A stretch of DNA of 64,000 bases from Candidatus Competibacteraceae bacterium (GTDB lineage Bacteria > Pseudomonadota > Gammaproteobacteria > Competibacterales > Competibacteraceae). The position numbers were made by a program, and so were the translations under genes. Positions 9,126 through 18,604 of the stretch are shown piece by piece (positions within the stretch are counted from its first letter, which is position 1; each line of letters opens with the position of its first letter). The DNA lies in NCBI GenBank assembly GCA_016713505.1, contig JADJPA010000001.1:2617501-2681500 (forward strand), in the 5' to 3' direction. The notes below the pieces were generated by a model, which did not search any database, was not told the origin of the DNA, and saw only the letters and a program-made list of their open reading frames with translations.

Positions 9126-9226
9126 CGATAGATCCAGCGGTGCCGAATAAACGATCGGTCCCGGATGAGGTCGGGCCGGACTGCGGTGTTTACGTTAAGA
9201 TAAACCACCCTGTGCGGACTTCCATC

Positions 9227-9583
9227 ATGGATATCATTTTCATTCACGAACTGCGCGTGCAAACCCTCATCGGCGTTCATCCCTGGGAACGCGAGAACCG
9301 CCAAAACCTGCTGCTCGACGTGGAACTGGGCGCCGACACCCGCGCGGCGGCCGTGACCGACCGACTCGATGATACGCTGGATTATCAGGCCGTGGCCCGA
9401 CGAATCGACGAGTTCGCCAGCGCCAGTTCCTTCCAGTTGGTGGAAACCCTGGGCGCGCGGATCGCCGAACTGCTCCAGCGGGAATTCAACGTCCCCTGGC
9501 TGCGGCTGACCCTGCGCAAGCCCGGCGCGGTGCCCGGCACGCGCGCAGTCGGCATCATCATCGAACGCGGTGTCCGAACTTGA
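9227..9583 (+). CDS. folB: Dihydroneopterin aldolase
   Basis: FolB (118 residues) cleaves 7,8-dihydroneopterin in folate synthesis. The ATG at 9227 gives the standard start MDIIFIHELRVQTLIGVHPW; the open frame continues upstream but that part looks non-coding. The conserved features ELRVQTLIGVHPWE (catalytic Glu), the LDYQAVARRI segment and the LRKPGAVPG segment with the catalytic Lys are present. Its stop codon overlaps the folK start. Confidence 0.95.
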   Translation: MDIIFIHELRVQTLIGVHPWERENRQNLLLDVELGADTRAAAVTDRLDDTLDYQAVARRIDEFASASSFQLVETLGARIAELLQREFNVPWLRLTLRKPGAVPGTRAVGIIIERGVRT

Positions 9584-10077
9584 AGGAGAAGGTCTGGGTC
9601 TGCGTCGGCATCGGCAGCAATATCGAACCGGAGCGACATATTCGAGCCGGGTTGGCGGAGCTGCGCCGGCGCTTTAGCCCGCTGACCGTTTCCACCGTCT
9701 ACGCCAATCCGGCCATCGGCTTTGTCGGCGACGATTTCCTGAACTTGGCGGTGAAATTCGCTACCGACTGGTCGGTGCGGGCGGTGGCCGCCGCGCTGCG
9801 CGAGATCGAAACCGTCCACCAACCCCGCGGGCAGGGAACTAAATTACTACCGCGCGCCCTAGATCTGGATTTGCTGCTTTATGGCGATCTGGTGCTGCAT
9901 GAGAACGGCATCCGCGTTCCCCGCGAAGAAATCCTGCGTTACGCCTTCGTATTGCGGCCGCTGGCGGAAATAGCCGGCAACCGCCGCCATCCGCTGCTGG
10001 GCGTCACTTTCGCCGAACTCTGGGCGCATTTCGACCGGTCGCGGGAACTCTTGCGGCCCGTCGATCTGAAGCTGTAA
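9580..10077 (+). CDS. folK: 6-hydroxymethyl-7,8-dihydropterin pyrophosphokinase
   Basis: FolK (165 residues) transfers pyrophosphate from ATP to the pterin, the step after FolB. Seen are the N-terminal GIGSNIEPERHI loop, SVYANPAIG-like substrate strand and the ALDLDLLLYGD motif whose aspartates bind magnesium. The ATP-binding Arg segment (HQPRGQGTKLLPRALDLD) is somewhat divergent from the usual RWGPRTLDLDLL. The start is probably TTG, overlapping the folB stop (TTGA), since no ATG precedes the first beta strand. Confidence 0.94.
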   Translation: MKEKVWVCVGIGSNIEPERHIRAGLAELRRRFSPLTVSTVYANPAIGFVGDDFLNLAVKFATDWSVRAVAAALREIETVHQPRGQGTKLLPRALDLDLLLYGDLVLHENGIRVPREEILRYAFVLRPLAEIAGNRRHPLLGVTFAELWAHFDRSRELLRPVDLKL

Positions 10078-10111
10078 CCGCAGGCTAAGCGCCGGTGCCG
10101 ACCGTCAAAGC

Positions 10112-10816
10112 TTACAGCTGGCTCCATTGCACGCGGCGCTGTTCGCGGATTTTAGGCATCAACAGGGCGACCAACAGCACCGCACCCAACAACACCGCAC
10201 CCATCAAAAACCGGACGGTGCCGTTGTCGTTCCGCAGCGCCTGATTTTCCTGTTGAATGATTTGCAGCTCGCGCTCCAGAGTGACGGTCCGTTCTTGCAA
10301 GGCTTTGTTACGCTCGTCGATCGCCACGGTATCGGAGGCCACCTTGCGATACTGCGCCAACTGCTGGCGCAGGCGTAGCGCTTCCTCGTACAGTTGTGAA
10401 TAGCTGAGCTGCTCGCTGTCTGGCCGGCCGGCCGCGCCGTCGACATGCTGCTGGAGATCGGCGTGGCGCGCTTCCAGTTGGCCCAGTTCCTGACGGACCT
10501 CCAGCAACTGCTCCCGACTGCTGGGCGTCTCGGTCAACTGATCGCTGGAAATCCAACCTCTGGCGCCTGAAGACGCCCGAATCTGGGTATAACCCTTCAC
10601 TGCGTCGGCCTTCAACACGGTGACGGCCGAGCCGCTGCGAACCGCGCCCACGATCTTGTAGCGGTTGGAAGCGCCCGCGCGCAGCGGTACCTCGACCATA
10701 TCGCTGACATAGGCCGTAGTTCGGGATTGGGGCTGAGATTCCGGCTGGGCCTGGACTGGAACGGCGGCGAACGGCAGCACCACCAGCCCTAACAATAGAG
10801 TCACTAAGAGCTTCAT
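10112..10816 (-). CDS. SH3-domain, coiled-coil, tail-anchored periplasmic protein (YgiM/TIGR04211-like)
   Basis: The 234-residue protein has a signal peptide (residues 1-23), a bacterial SH3 domain (about 35-95, with VPLRAGASNRYKIVGAVRSG), a long coiled coil (about 100-195) and one C-terminal membrane helix followed by a basic tail. This is the layout of the TIGR04211/YgiM family. The role is unknown; SH3b domains often bind cell-wall material. It is convergent with folK. Confidence 0.82.
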   Translation of the reverse strand: MKLLVTLLLGLVVLPFAAVPVQAQPESQPQSRTTAYVSDMVEVPLRAGASNRYKIVGAVRSGSAVTVLKADAVKGYTQIRASSGARGWISSDQLTETPSSREQLLEVRQELGQLEARHADLQQHVDGAAGRPDSEQLSYSQLYEEALRLRQQLAQYRKVASDTVAIDERNKALQERTVTLERELQIIQQENQALRNDNGTVRFLMGAVLLGAVLLVALLMPKIREQRRVQWSQL

Positions 10817-11097
10817 GGGAAACGACGGCCAATAGCAGTAACAGCGATGATCGACAATAACAAGGTTTAGATGATTTTACCTGTTTGCAGCGGCTGTTTA
10901 TATCGTTAAATACCATAATGACGTTTAAATATTCCTGAAACAGCCCCTAGAAAATTTAACGGGTTTCACACCTTCGCGATCCGCGTTTGTGGTAAAAGTT
11001 CGGCCAAACCAGCATCCGCATTTTTGACTCTCATCACCTTACTACGCACAGGAACGGCTTCCAAGCCGATCGTCCAAACCCGCTTCGAACCCGTTTT
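10817..11097. other. Divergent intergenic region without a gene
   Basis: 281 bp between the SH3 protein gene and the methyltransferase gene. The left half is AT-rich (around 10840-10960) and probably holds the promoter of the SH3 gene. I see no convincing ORF, RNA gene or terminator. Confidence 0.5.
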
Positions 11098-12321
11098 ATG
11101 GCGACCACCCGATCCACCGACCGTCACACGACTCTGCCGGAGCCCGATCCCGCCGCCAGCGCGCACAGCGCTCGCCTGTTGGAGCGGATTCGTTCCGAAA
11201 TCGCCACAGGCGGCGGCGCGATTTCCTTTGCCCGCTTCATGGAACTGGCGCTTTATGCGCCGGAGCTGGGCTACTACCGCGCCGGAACCCGCAAATTCGG
11301 CCCCGGCGGTGATTTCGTCACCGCACCGGAACTGTCAGCGCTGTTCTCCCGCTGTCTGGCCCGGCAGTGCCGGGAAATACTGGATGCGATCGGCGGCGGC
11401 GCGCTGCTCGAACTGGGCGCTGGCACCGGCATCATGGCGGCCGACCTCTTGAGCGCATTGCGCGCGTCAAACGCGCTGCCGGACCATTACGCGATTCTGG
11501 AGGTCAGCGGCGAACTGCGCGAACGCCAGCGCCAAACCTTGGCCGAACGAGCGCCGGATTTACTGGAGCGGGTCCGCTGGCTGGACGCCCTGCCCGATCC
11601 TGGTTTTCGGGGGGTAATCCTCGGTAACGAGGTCGTCGATGCGCTGCCGGTCGAGCGATTTCGCATCACCGCGAACGGGCCGCGCCGGTTGATGGTCAGC
11701 TGGACGCAAACCGCGCCTCTAACGGGCTTGGCGAACGGGTTGGCTTGGACCGAAGGCCCGGAAGATCCGGCCGTGACGGACGCCGTGGCGCGAATCCAGA
11801 GCGCTAGCGGCTGGCCTCTGCCGGAAGGGTATACCTCCGAGTACGTCCCTCACTTGGCGGACTGGGTGCGCGCCATCGCCGAACCGCTGGCGGCCGGGGC
11901 TTTGCTGCTGGTCGATTACGGTTATTCGCGCCGAGAATACTACCACCCCGAACGAACCGACGGCACCCTGCTCTGCCACTACCGCCACCGCGTCCACGCC
12001 GATCCGCTGCTGCTGCCGGGCCTGCAAGACATTACCGCCAGCGTCGATTTCACCGCCGTGGCCGAGGCGGGACAAGCGCTCGGACTGGCGCTGGCCGGCT
12101 ACACCCACCAGAATTATTTTCTGTTCGGCTGCGGGTTGCTGGATTTGCTGGCTGAAGTCGATCCCGCCGACCTGGTTCACTATCTGGAACAGGCTCGTCA
12201 GGTCAAAGTGCTGACGCTGCCCGGCGAAATGGGCGAACGTTTCAAAGCCATCGCTCTGACGCGCGGCATCGATGCTTCACTGTGTGGTTTCTCGTTTCGG
12301 GACGAACGACACCGGCTATAG
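11098..12321 (+). CDS. MidA/NDUFAF7-family SAM-dependent methyltransferase
   Basis: This 407-residue protein has the PF02636 (MidA/NDUFAF7) pattern: FARFMELALYAPELGYY near residues 45-61, DFVTAPELSALFSR, then a SAM-binding glycine motif LELGAGTGIMAADLL and the ILGNEVVDALPVERF segment. Mitochondrial NDUFAF7 methylates an arginine of complex I. The bacterial substrate is not established, so I assign only methyltransferase activity. The GCS2-family gene follows 95 bp downstream on the same strand. Confidence 0.88.
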   Translation: MATTRSTDRHTTLPEPDPAASAHSARLLERIRSEIATGGGAISFARFMELALYAPELGYYRAGTRKFGPGGDFVTAPELSALFSRCLARQCREILDAIGGGALLELGAGTGIMAADLLSALRASNALPDHYAILEVSGELRERQRQTLAERAPDLLERVRWLDALPDPGFRGVILGNEVVDALPVERFRITANGPRRLMVSWTQTAPLTGLANGLAWTEGPEDPAVTDAVARIQSASGWPLPEGYTSEYVPHLADWVRAIAEPLAAGALLLVDYGYSRREYYHPERTDGTLLCHYRHRVHADPLLLPGLQDITASVDFTAVAEAGQALGLALAGYTHQNYFLFGCGLLDLLAEVDPADLVHYLEQARQVKVLTLPGEMGERFKAIALTRGIDASLCGFSFRDERHRL

Positions 12322-12416
12322 TTGACACGAGCGACCGATTTTGTTCGGTTGCCTCTCCTGTCCGTCGGGCGCAGCCAAGGATCGCGGACGGCCATCCCGA
12401 TCTGGAGGGCTGGAAC

Positions 12417-13853
12417 ATGGGTCAGGGCATAGCGCGATCGCAGTTCAACCCGCGAGATTTCCAACGGTTTCAGGCGCGGTTGCGCGAAGAAACCGCCCAG
12501 TTGGCCGACTGGTTCCGCGCGGGACGGTTTGCGCCGACCAGCGGCGTCGGTGGTTTCGAGATCGAAGCGTGGCTGGTGGACCGGCAAGGACGGCCCGCGC
12601 CGTTCAACCAACGCTTTCTGGAGCGGCTGGCCGACCCGCTGGTGGTGCCGGAACTGAGCGTGTTCAACATCGAACTCAACACCCCGCCGCTACCCTTGCG
12701 CGGGCCGGCGCTGCGCCAGATGCACGCCAGCCTCGAATGCCTCTGGCAACGCTGCCAGCATGTCGCCGCTGGTTTGGCGAGCACGGTCATGCTGATCGGG
12801 ATTCCGCCAACCTTGCAAGCGGACGATTTGACGCTCGATCACATGTCGGATCAGGAGCGTTTTCGAGCCATCAACGCGCAAATCCTGGCGCGGCGGCGCG
12901 GCCGTCCGATGGAGCTGACGATCCATGGGATCGACACCCTGCAACTGACTCATCCCGATGTCATGCTCGAAGCAGCCACCACCTCGTTTCAAACGCATTT
13001 GCAGGTTGCGGCGGCCGACGGCCCGGCGTTTTTCAATGCCGCTTTGGCGGTGACCGCTCCCATGGTGGCGGTGGCGGCCAACTCGCCTTTGTTGTTCGGC
13101 AAGCGCTTGTGGCAAGAAACCCGCATCCCGCTATTCGAACAGGGGGTAGCCTTGGCGGGCGGCGAAGCGTCGGACGATCCAAGCCATCCGCGAGTCAGTT
13201 TCGGCAGCGGCTATGTCAAAGAGTCGCTGCTGGCATTGTTCGACGAAAATCTGAGGCATTATCCAGCGCTGCTGCCGGTCGATTTGAGTGCTGAACCGCT
13301 GGAAAACTTGCCTCATCTACGCCTGCATAACGGCACCATCTGGCGCTGGAACCGACCGTTGCTGGGTTTTGAAGCGGATGGGACGCCGCACCTGCGCATC
13401 GAGCATCGGGTGATGCCGGCCGGCCCCAGCATTCCCGACACCATCGCCAACGCGGCGCTGTATTACGGATTGGTCCACGGCTTGGCGCGCGAACGGCCGC
13501 CTGTCGACACGCTGCTGGAATTCGCCCAGTGTCGGGCGAACTTCTACGCGGCCGCGCGGGACGGTTTGGCCGCGAACGTGATCTGGCTGAACGGTCGCAC
13601 CCTGCCGTTGCGGCAACTCGTGCTGGAGGAACTGCTGCCGTTGGCCCGGCGTGGGTTGCTGGCGCTGGAGATCGATACCGCGGATGCCCGTGACTATTTG
13701 GCCATCATCGCCGCGCGGGTGGAAACCGGCCGCACCGGCGCCGGGTGGCAGCGAGACTTTTTCATCCGGCATGGCACCGATCCGACCGCGCTGACTCTGG
13801 CGTATCTGGACCGGCAGCGCGGCGGTTTGCCGGTCCATGAATGGCCATGCTGA
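12417..13853 (+). CDS. Glutamate-cysteine ligase (GCS2) family protein
   Basis: This 478-residue protein resembles carboxylate-amine ligases of the GCS2 fold. The GGFEIEAWLVD segment (about 50-60) and SVFNIELNTPPLPL correspond to the acidic metal-binding strands of GCS enzymes. The AVAANSPLLFGKRLW segment resembles the family's late conserved loop. I start it at ATG 12417, behind GGAGG, rather than at the first in-frame start 45 codons earlier. Glutamate-cysteine ligation is possible but not proven by the sequence; other members of the fold make different gamma-glutamyl or amide bonds. Confidence 0.75.
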   Translation: MGQGIARSQFNPRDFQRFQARLREETAQLADWFRAGRFAPTSGVGGFEIEAWLVDRQGRPAPFNQRFLERLADPLVVPELSVFNIELNTPPLPLRGPALRQMHASLECLWQRCQHVAAGLASTVMLIGIPPTLQADDLTLDHMSDQERFRAINAQILARRRGRPMELTIHGIDTLQLTHPDVMLEAATTSFQTHLQVAAADGPAFFNAALAVTAPMVAVAANSPLLFGKRLWQETRIPLFEQGVALAGGEASDDPSHPRVSFGSGYVKESLLALFDENLRHYPALLPVDLSAEPLENLPHLRLHNGTIWRWNRPLLGFEADGTPHLRIEHRVMPAGPSIPDTIANAALYYGLVHGLARERPPVDTLLEFAQCRANFYAAARDGLAANVIWLNGRTLPLRQLVLEELLPLARRGLLALEIDTADARDYLAIIAARVETGRTGAGWQRDFFIRHGTDPTALTLAYLDRQRGGLPVHEWPC

Positions 13854-13932
13854 AGTAGCCAATCGAACAGGCCGGATCAGACAGAAACGCTCGGCCACTC
13901 CCAGCAGCGCCCGGACGCGTCCGAGAGGCCCG

Positions 13933-14817
13933 CTAGCAATCCGCCCGATCTGATTGCCGAGACAAGGAACCACCGCTGACGCTAGCCCGCCACTGCTCCT
14001 GCACTTCTAGGATTTCGGCTTCCTCGGCGCCGCCTTGGAACACATCGTTCCAAGCCACATACAACAGAACGCCCAGATAAACCGGCAACGGTAGCGCTAG
14101 CACCTGAGCGATGACGGAAAACACCGGATAAAACGGCAAGGCCAGCAGCGCCAGCCCGCCCAGGCCCAGCACCAGAAACAGCCATGGATTGAGTTGCATG
14201 GCCAGCGCGCTACGCCGCCAGCACACCGAAAGCGGCAGCTCGCGAAACAGTTGCAGCGGCACGGTAAAAATGCCCAGCACGATTTGCAGGATCAATAGCA
14301 GGCTACCCAACACGCTGAGCTGGGTCCCCAGAATGGTCCCGGCGATGCCGAAGGTTGCGGAGGGTGGTGTTGGAGAGCCACCGCTGGCGGCGTCGACCGT
14401 CAATAGCTGATCCTGCACCCAATACGCCAGCAGATAACCTTGCAGCAGCAACAAAAATAAAAACAGCGCGGTTTTCGACAGCGCCTTGAGTGCGGTTCGA
14501 TTGAACAGTTGGTTCGACGCCGGTTGCCGCTTGCGATTGACCGCTCTGGCCAGACCGCAGGCCAAGGTCACGGTCAGGCTCAACGGCAAGCCATAGCAGA
14601 ACATCGTGGCGATCAGTGTCACCCAACCGCCGGCCAGCGGTAGCCACCACTCCCACACCGGCAGCGCCAGCAGCAGCGCGCTGCCGGTCGGTGCGAACAA
14701 CGCCACCGTCACGAACAGCCACGGGCGCCGTCGCATCAGTTGCCACGCCTGTATCAACCAATTCCAGCCATCGCGCGGAGTCAGCGTCCGGGGTCCAAAA
14801 CCACGCATCGTCACCAT
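13933..14817 (-). CDS. Polytopic membrane protein, BPSS1780-like, function unknown
   Basis: This 294-residue protein has about six long hydrophobic segments and the N-terminal GWNWLIQAWQLMRRRPW pattern seen in proteobacterial membrane proteins annotated as BPSS1780 family. No enzymatic motif is recognised. It lies downstream of tRNA-Glu on the same strand and may partly be read from the gltX-tRNA transcript. Confidence 0.75.
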   Translation of the reverse strand: MVTMRGFGPRTLTPRDGWNWLIQAWQLMRRRPWLFVTVALFAPTGSALLLALPVWEWWLPLAGGWVTLIATMFCYGLPLSLTVTLACGLARAVNRKRQPASNQLFNRTALKALSKTALFLFLLLLQGYLLAYWVQDQLLTVDAASGGSPTPPSATFGIAGTILGTQLSVLGSLLLILQIVLGIFTVPLQLFRELPLSVCWRRSALAMQLNPWLFLVLGLGGLALLALPFYPVFSVIAQVLALPLPVYLGVLLYVAWNDVFQGGAEEAEILEVQEQWRASVSGGSLSRQSDRADC

Positions 14818-14863
14818 CCCATCGGGAAATTGGCGACTAGTGTAACGTGGATCATGGGAATAG

Positions 14864-14939
14864 TGGCGTCCCCAAGGGGATTCGAACCCCTGTTACCGCC
14901 GTGAAAGGGCGGTGTCCTCGGCCTCTAGACGATGGGGAC
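14864..14939 (-). tRNA. tRNA-Glu (UUC)
   Basis: On the minus strand the gene starts GTCCCC and ends in encoded CCA. The anticodon stem-loop reads CCGCC-CTTTCAC-GGCGG with anticodon TTC, and the T-arm has GGTTCGAATCC. It is 76 nt including CCA. It lies downstream of tRNA-Ala and of gltX, which charges it. Confidence 0.97.
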
Positions 14940-14983
14940 AAAAGACGGAAAAAAATAAACCGCCAACATGGGACGGTTGATGG

Positions 14984-15059
14984 TGGTGGAGCCAGACGGG
15001 ATCGAACCGACGACCTCCTGCATGCCATGCAGGCGCTCTCCCAGCTGAGCTATGGCCCC
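14984..15059 (-). tRNA. tRNA-Ala (GGC)
   Basis: On the minus strand the gene starts GGGGCCA and ends TGGCTCCACCA. The acceptor stem contains the G3-U70 wobble pair that is the identity element for AlaRS. The anticodon loop ATGGCAT gives anticodon GGC. CCA is encoded. The order gltX, tRNA-Ala, tRNA-Glu suggests one transcript. Confidence 0.97.
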
Positions 15060-15091
15060 AAAAATCCGAGACAACTAATTTAAAAGACTCC

Positions 15092-16528
15092 CTAGGCCCT
15101 GTCAATCACTACTTCAGTGTCAGCGCGGGAACCTCGGTGGATGTAGTCCAGCGCACGGTCGATCCGCGCCAGGGTCTTCGCTCGCCCCAACAGCGCCAAC
15201 GTGATGTCGATGGGGGGTGATACCGCCGTGCCGGATACCGCCACTCGCAGCGGTTGCGCGACCTTGCCCAAGGCCAAGCCTTCCTGTTCGGCACTCCGTT
15301 TGACCGCGTCATGGATCGGCTCCGCCCGCCACTCGGGCAAGGCCGCCAGCGCCTCTCGCAGTCTCCCCAAAGGTGCTGCGGCGACAGCCGTCAAGTTCTT
15401 ACCCGCCGCTTTCGGATCGTAGTGCTCGAAATCCTGATAGAGAAATTTCGCGGCTTCCGCCAAGTCCTTTAGCGTGTCAGACCGTTCGGCGAACGCCTTG
15501 ACGACCTCGGTCGGCGGCGGCCCCTGGCAGGGGTCGACCCCCAACTCGCCGATGTGCCAGCTCAGATGGCGGGCGACATGGGCCGGATCGAGCGTTTTCA
15601 GATAATGCTTGTTCAGCCAGAGCAGCTTGGACGGATTGATCGCCGAGGCGGCCTTGTTGCAGCCTTGCAGATCGAACAATTCCGCCATCTCATCCAGTGA
15701 AAAGATTTCCTGGTCGCCGTGCGACCAACCCAGTCGCACCAGATAATTCAGCACCGCCTCCGGCAAATAACCCAAATCCCGGCACTCCATGACGCTGGCG
15801 GCACCGTGCCGTTTGGACAGTTTTTGACCGTCCGGCCCGAGAATCATCGGCACATGTCCGTACTTGGGCACCGGCGCGTCCAACGCCTTGAGAATGTTGA
15901 TTTGCCGTGGCGTGTTGTTGAGGTGGTCGTCGCCGCGAATGACGTGGGTGATGCCCATGTCCATGTCATCCACCACCACGCAGAAGTTATAGGTCGGCGT
16001 CCCATCCGCGCGAGCGATGATCAGATCGTCGAGTTCGGCATTCTGAAAAACGATGTCGCCGCGAATCAAATCCTCGACCACGACATCGCCGTCGACCGGA
16101 TTTTTGAAGCGGACCACCGGCTCCACGCCCTGGCGCGGCGGTCCCTGATAATCGCGGTGGCGGCCGTCGTAGCGCGGTTTTTCCTTGCGGCTGCGTTGCT
16201 TTTCGCGCAGCGCCTCCAATTCCTCGCGCGTGCAATAGCAGTAGTAAGCCCTACCCGCCCGCAACAGGTGCTGCAACACCTCGCGGTAGCGGTCGAAGCG
16301 TTGGGTCTGATAAAAAGGCCCCTCGTCATAGTCCAACCCCAGCCAGTTCATGCCTTCCAGAATGGCGTTCACCGCTTCCGGGGTGGAACGCTCCAGGTCG
16401 GTGTCCTCGATGCGCAGCACGAACGGCCCTCCGTGCCGGCGCGCGTACAACCAGGAAAAAAGGGCCGTGCGAGCGCCGCCGATGTGGAGATAACCGGTGG
16501 GGCTGGGAGCGAAACGAGTCTTGACCAT
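15092..16528 (-). CDS. gltX: Glutamate-tRNA ligase
   Basis: This class I synthetase attaches glutamate to tRNA-Glu. From the ATG at 16528 it is 478 residues, starting MVKTRFAPSPTGYLHIGGA with the HIGH signature. The KMSKS signature appears as KLSKRHGA. Five extra residues would be added by an ATG at 16543. It lies immediately upstream of tRNA-Ala and tRNA-Glu, so the enzyme and one of its substrates may be co-transcribed. Confidence 0.97.
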   Translation of the reverse strand: MVKTRFAPSPTGYLHIGGARTALFSWLYARRHGGPFVLRIEDTDLERSTPEAVNAILEGMNWLGLDYDEGPFYQTQRFDRYREVLQHLLRAGRAYYCYCTREELEALREKQRSRKEKPRYDGRHRDYQGPPRQGVEPVVRFKNPVDGDVVVEDLIRGDIVFQNAELDDLIIARADGTPTYNFCVVVDDMDMGITHVIRGDDHLNNTPRQINILKALDAPVPKYGHVPMILGPDGQKLSKRHGAASVMECRDLGYLPEAVLNYLVRLGWSHGDQEIFSLDEMAELFDLQGCNKAASAINPSKLLWLNKHYLKTLDPAHVARHLSWHIGELGVDPCQGPPPTEVVKAFAERSDTLKDLAEAAKFLYQDFEHYDPKAAGKNLTAVAAAPLGRLREALAALPEWRAEPIHDAVKRSAEQEGLALGKVAQPLRVAVSGTAVSPPIDITLALLGRAKTLARIDRALDYIHRGSRADTEVVIDRA

Positions 16529-16567
16529 AGGATTCGTCATCAAACCGCTGAATGTGGATGGGCTGCT

Positions 16568-17944
16568 TCAACGCTTGCCCGATTTGGTCGGCCGCTCCCA
16601 GTTCGCCACATCCTTGCGCGGCGCTCGGGTCAGAGACAGGCCGCCCTCGGGCACTTCGCCGCTGACCGCCGAGCCGGCGCCGACCGTCGCGCCCTTGCCG
16701 ATCCGCACGGGCGCCACCAGCGAACTGTTGGAACCGATAAAAGCACCGTCGCCGATCACGGTCTTATGCTTGTTGGCGCCATCGTAGTTGCAGGTGATGG
16801 TGCCGGCGCCGACATTGACGTTCGATCCGATCTCGGCATCGCCGATATAAGTGAGATGGTTGACCTTGGAACCAGGACCGATCTCCACCTTTTTGGTCTC
16901 GACGAAATTGCCGATATGCACTCCTGGCGCCAACCGGGTATCGGGCCGCAACCGGGCATAAGGCCCGATATGCGCGCCGGCGCCGACCTCGGCGCTGTCG
17001 ATCCAGCAATGCGACAGAATTTCGACATCATCGCCGATGACCGCGTCCCGCAACACGCAGAACGGTCCGATCCGCACCCGGTCACCCAAGCGCACGGTGC
17101 CTTCGAACACCACATTGACATCGATGATGACATCCTTGCCGGCAACCAGCGTACCCCGAACATCGACGCGCGCTGGATCTAGCAGGGTCGCGCCGCCCGC
17201 CAACAGCGCCTCAGCCTGTCGCGCCTGATAAAAACGCTCCAGTTCAGCCAGTTGCTGGCGGTCGTTAATCCCCTGCACCTCGGCCGGTTCGGCCACCGTG
17301 AAGGCTTCGACCGGCACGCCGTCGCGCACCGCCAAGGCGATGATATCGGTCAGATAGTACTCGCCCTGCGAGTTGTCATTATCCAGTTCGGCGACCCAAT
17401 CTTTCAGCCTATCGGCGGAAACGGCCAAAATTCCGGTATTGATCTCGCGCAAATTTCGCTCGGTGGGCGTCGCTTCCTTATGTTCGACGATGCGCAACAC
17501 CCGCCCGCACTCGTCGCGGACGATGCGCCCGTAGCCGGTCGGGTCGCCCAATTCGACCGTCAGCAACGCCAACCGGCCCTGTCGGGCGTCCGCGACCAGC
17601 GGTTGCAGGGTCTCGGTCTGGATCAAGGGCACGTCGCCATACAGCACCAGCACCACGCCGGCGGGATCGATTGACGGCAATGCTTGCGCGACAGCGTGAC
17701 CCGTTCCTAACTGCTCGGCCTGCTCGACCCAGACTACATCCGAATCCCCCGCGAAAACGGCCTTGACCGCCTCCCCGCCGTGTCCGTACACCACCAGTCG
17801 AGTTGTCGCCTCAAGTTGACTCGCCGTGGCCAGCACATGGCCCAACAACGGTTTACCCGCGATACGGTGCAGGACCTTGGGCAAATCTGAAACCATCCGC
17901 TTACCCTTGCCGGCGGCAAGAATCACGACCGAAAGCTGCTGCAT
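16568..17944 (-). CDS. glmU: Bifunctional GlmU (GlcN-1-P acetyltransferase / GlcNAc-1-P uridyltransferase)
   Basis: This 458-residue protein makes UDP-GlcNAc. The N-terminal uridyltransferase domain carries the nucleotide loop LAAGKGKRMVSDLPKVLH (residues 8-25). The C-terminal half (from about 250) is a left-handed beta helix with hexapeptide repeats and the acetyltransferase segment. The ATG at 17944 is the canonical MQQLSVVILAAG start; the frame extends 50 codons upstream without coding signal. It follows the atp operon terminator, matching the conserved atpC-glmU order. Confidence 0.97.
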   Translation of the reverse strand: MQQLSVVILAAGKGKRMVSDLPKVLHRIAGKPLLGHVLATASQLEATTRLVVYGHGGEAVKAVFAGDSDVVWVEQAEQLGTGHAVAQALPSIDPAGVVLVLYGDVPLIQTETLQPLVADARQGRLALLTVELGDPTGYGRIVRDECGRVLRIVEHKEATPTERNLREINTGILAVSADRLKDWVAELDNDNSQGEYYLTDIIALAVRDGVPVEAFTVAEPAEVQGINDRQQLAELERFYQARQAEALLAGGATLLDPARVDVRGTLVAGKDVIIDVNVVFEGTVRLGDRVRIGPFCVLRDAVIGDDVEILSHCWIDSAEVGAGAHIGPYARLRPDTRLAPGVHIGNFVETKKVEIGPGSKVNHLTYIGDAEIGSNVNVGAGTITCNYDGANKHKTVIGDGAFIGSNSSLVAPVRIGKGATVGAGSAVSGEVPEGGLSLTRAPRKDVANWERPTKSGKR

Positions 17945-18047
17945 GACGGCTACGCCTCCAAAAAATCTCTCGCTATTGTAACGAACCTTAGCAACGGAAT
18001 GAGCAACCCGCGACGAATACTCGGCCACGAACGCTCTCAGCGTGCTG

Positions 18048-18079
18048 CAAAATAAAAAGGCCGTGACGTTGTCACGGCC
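18048..18079 (-). terminator. Rho-independent terminator of the atp operon
   Basis: On the minus strand a perfect 9-bp stem GGCCGTGAC-AAC-GTCACGGCC is followed by TTTTTATTTT. It starts 37 bp after the atpC stop codon and closes the atp operon before glmU. Confidence 0.95.
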
Positions 18080-18115
18080 CAATAGAGGATCCAATATATT
18101 ATTATTATTAGCCTT

Positions 18116-18544
18116 TTATCCTGCTTTACGCAGCTTGCGCAGCTTTTCGATAGCCTGCAACTGCGCGATAGCCTCAGCCAGTTCGGCCTTGGCTCTGGCG
18201 TATTCAAAATCACCCTGATGAGCGGCAAGTACTTGCTCGGAGCGCTGTTTGGCGGCCTGCGCGGACGCTTCGTCCAGGTCGCGGGCCCGTTCGGCGGTAT
18301 CGGACAGTATCGTCACCAAACTCGGTTGCACTTCCAGCAGTCCGCCCGATACGTAGAACAGTTGCTCCTCGCCGCCTTGCAACCGGACGCGGACCTGACC
18401 GGGTTTTAGCCGGGTCAACAGCTGGCTGTGGCGGGGCAAAATACCGAGCTCGCCCAATTCGCCCGGCGCGGTCACCATCTCGGCGGCGCCGGAGAATAGC
18501 TCCTTCTCCGCGCTGACGATGTCGACGTGCAATGTCATGGCCAT
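18116..18544 (-). CDS. atpC: ATP synthase F1 epsilon subunit
   Basis: The 142-residue epsilon subunit has the N-terminal beta sandwich (LHVDIVSAEKELFSG, GELGILPRHSQLLTRLKPG, FYVSGGLLEV) and a C-terminal alpha-helical hairpin (about 90-140). It couples rotation in the central stalk and can inhibit ATP hydrolysis. It is the last gene of the atp operon. Confidence 0.97.
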   Translation of the reverse strand: MAMTLHVDIVSAEKELFSGAAEMVTAPGELGELGILPRHSQLLTRLKPGQVRVRLQGGEEQLFYVSGGLLEVQPSLVTILSDTAERARDLDEASAQAAKQRSEQVLAAHQGDFEYARAKAELAEAIAQLQAIEKLRKLRKAG

Positions 18545-18574
18545 GCGTGCGTCTCCTGGTCGGTTGGCATGGGA

Positions 18575-18598
18575 AACGGCCCCACGGTCGGGGCCGTT
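18575..18598 (-). repeat. Perfect 9-bp inverted repeat between atpD and atpC
   Basis: AACGGCCCC and GGGGCCGTT are separated by six bases in the 60-bp gap between atpD and atpC. On the mRNA this would form a very stable hairpin just before the atpC ribosome-binding region. There is no T-run after it, so it is not a standard terminator. Confidence 0.7.
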
Positions 18599-18604
18599 GG
18601 ACCC

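Noticed and set aside
15719..17182. Plus-strand 487-codon open frame
   Set aside because: It is a shadow of gltX and glmU on the opposite strand.
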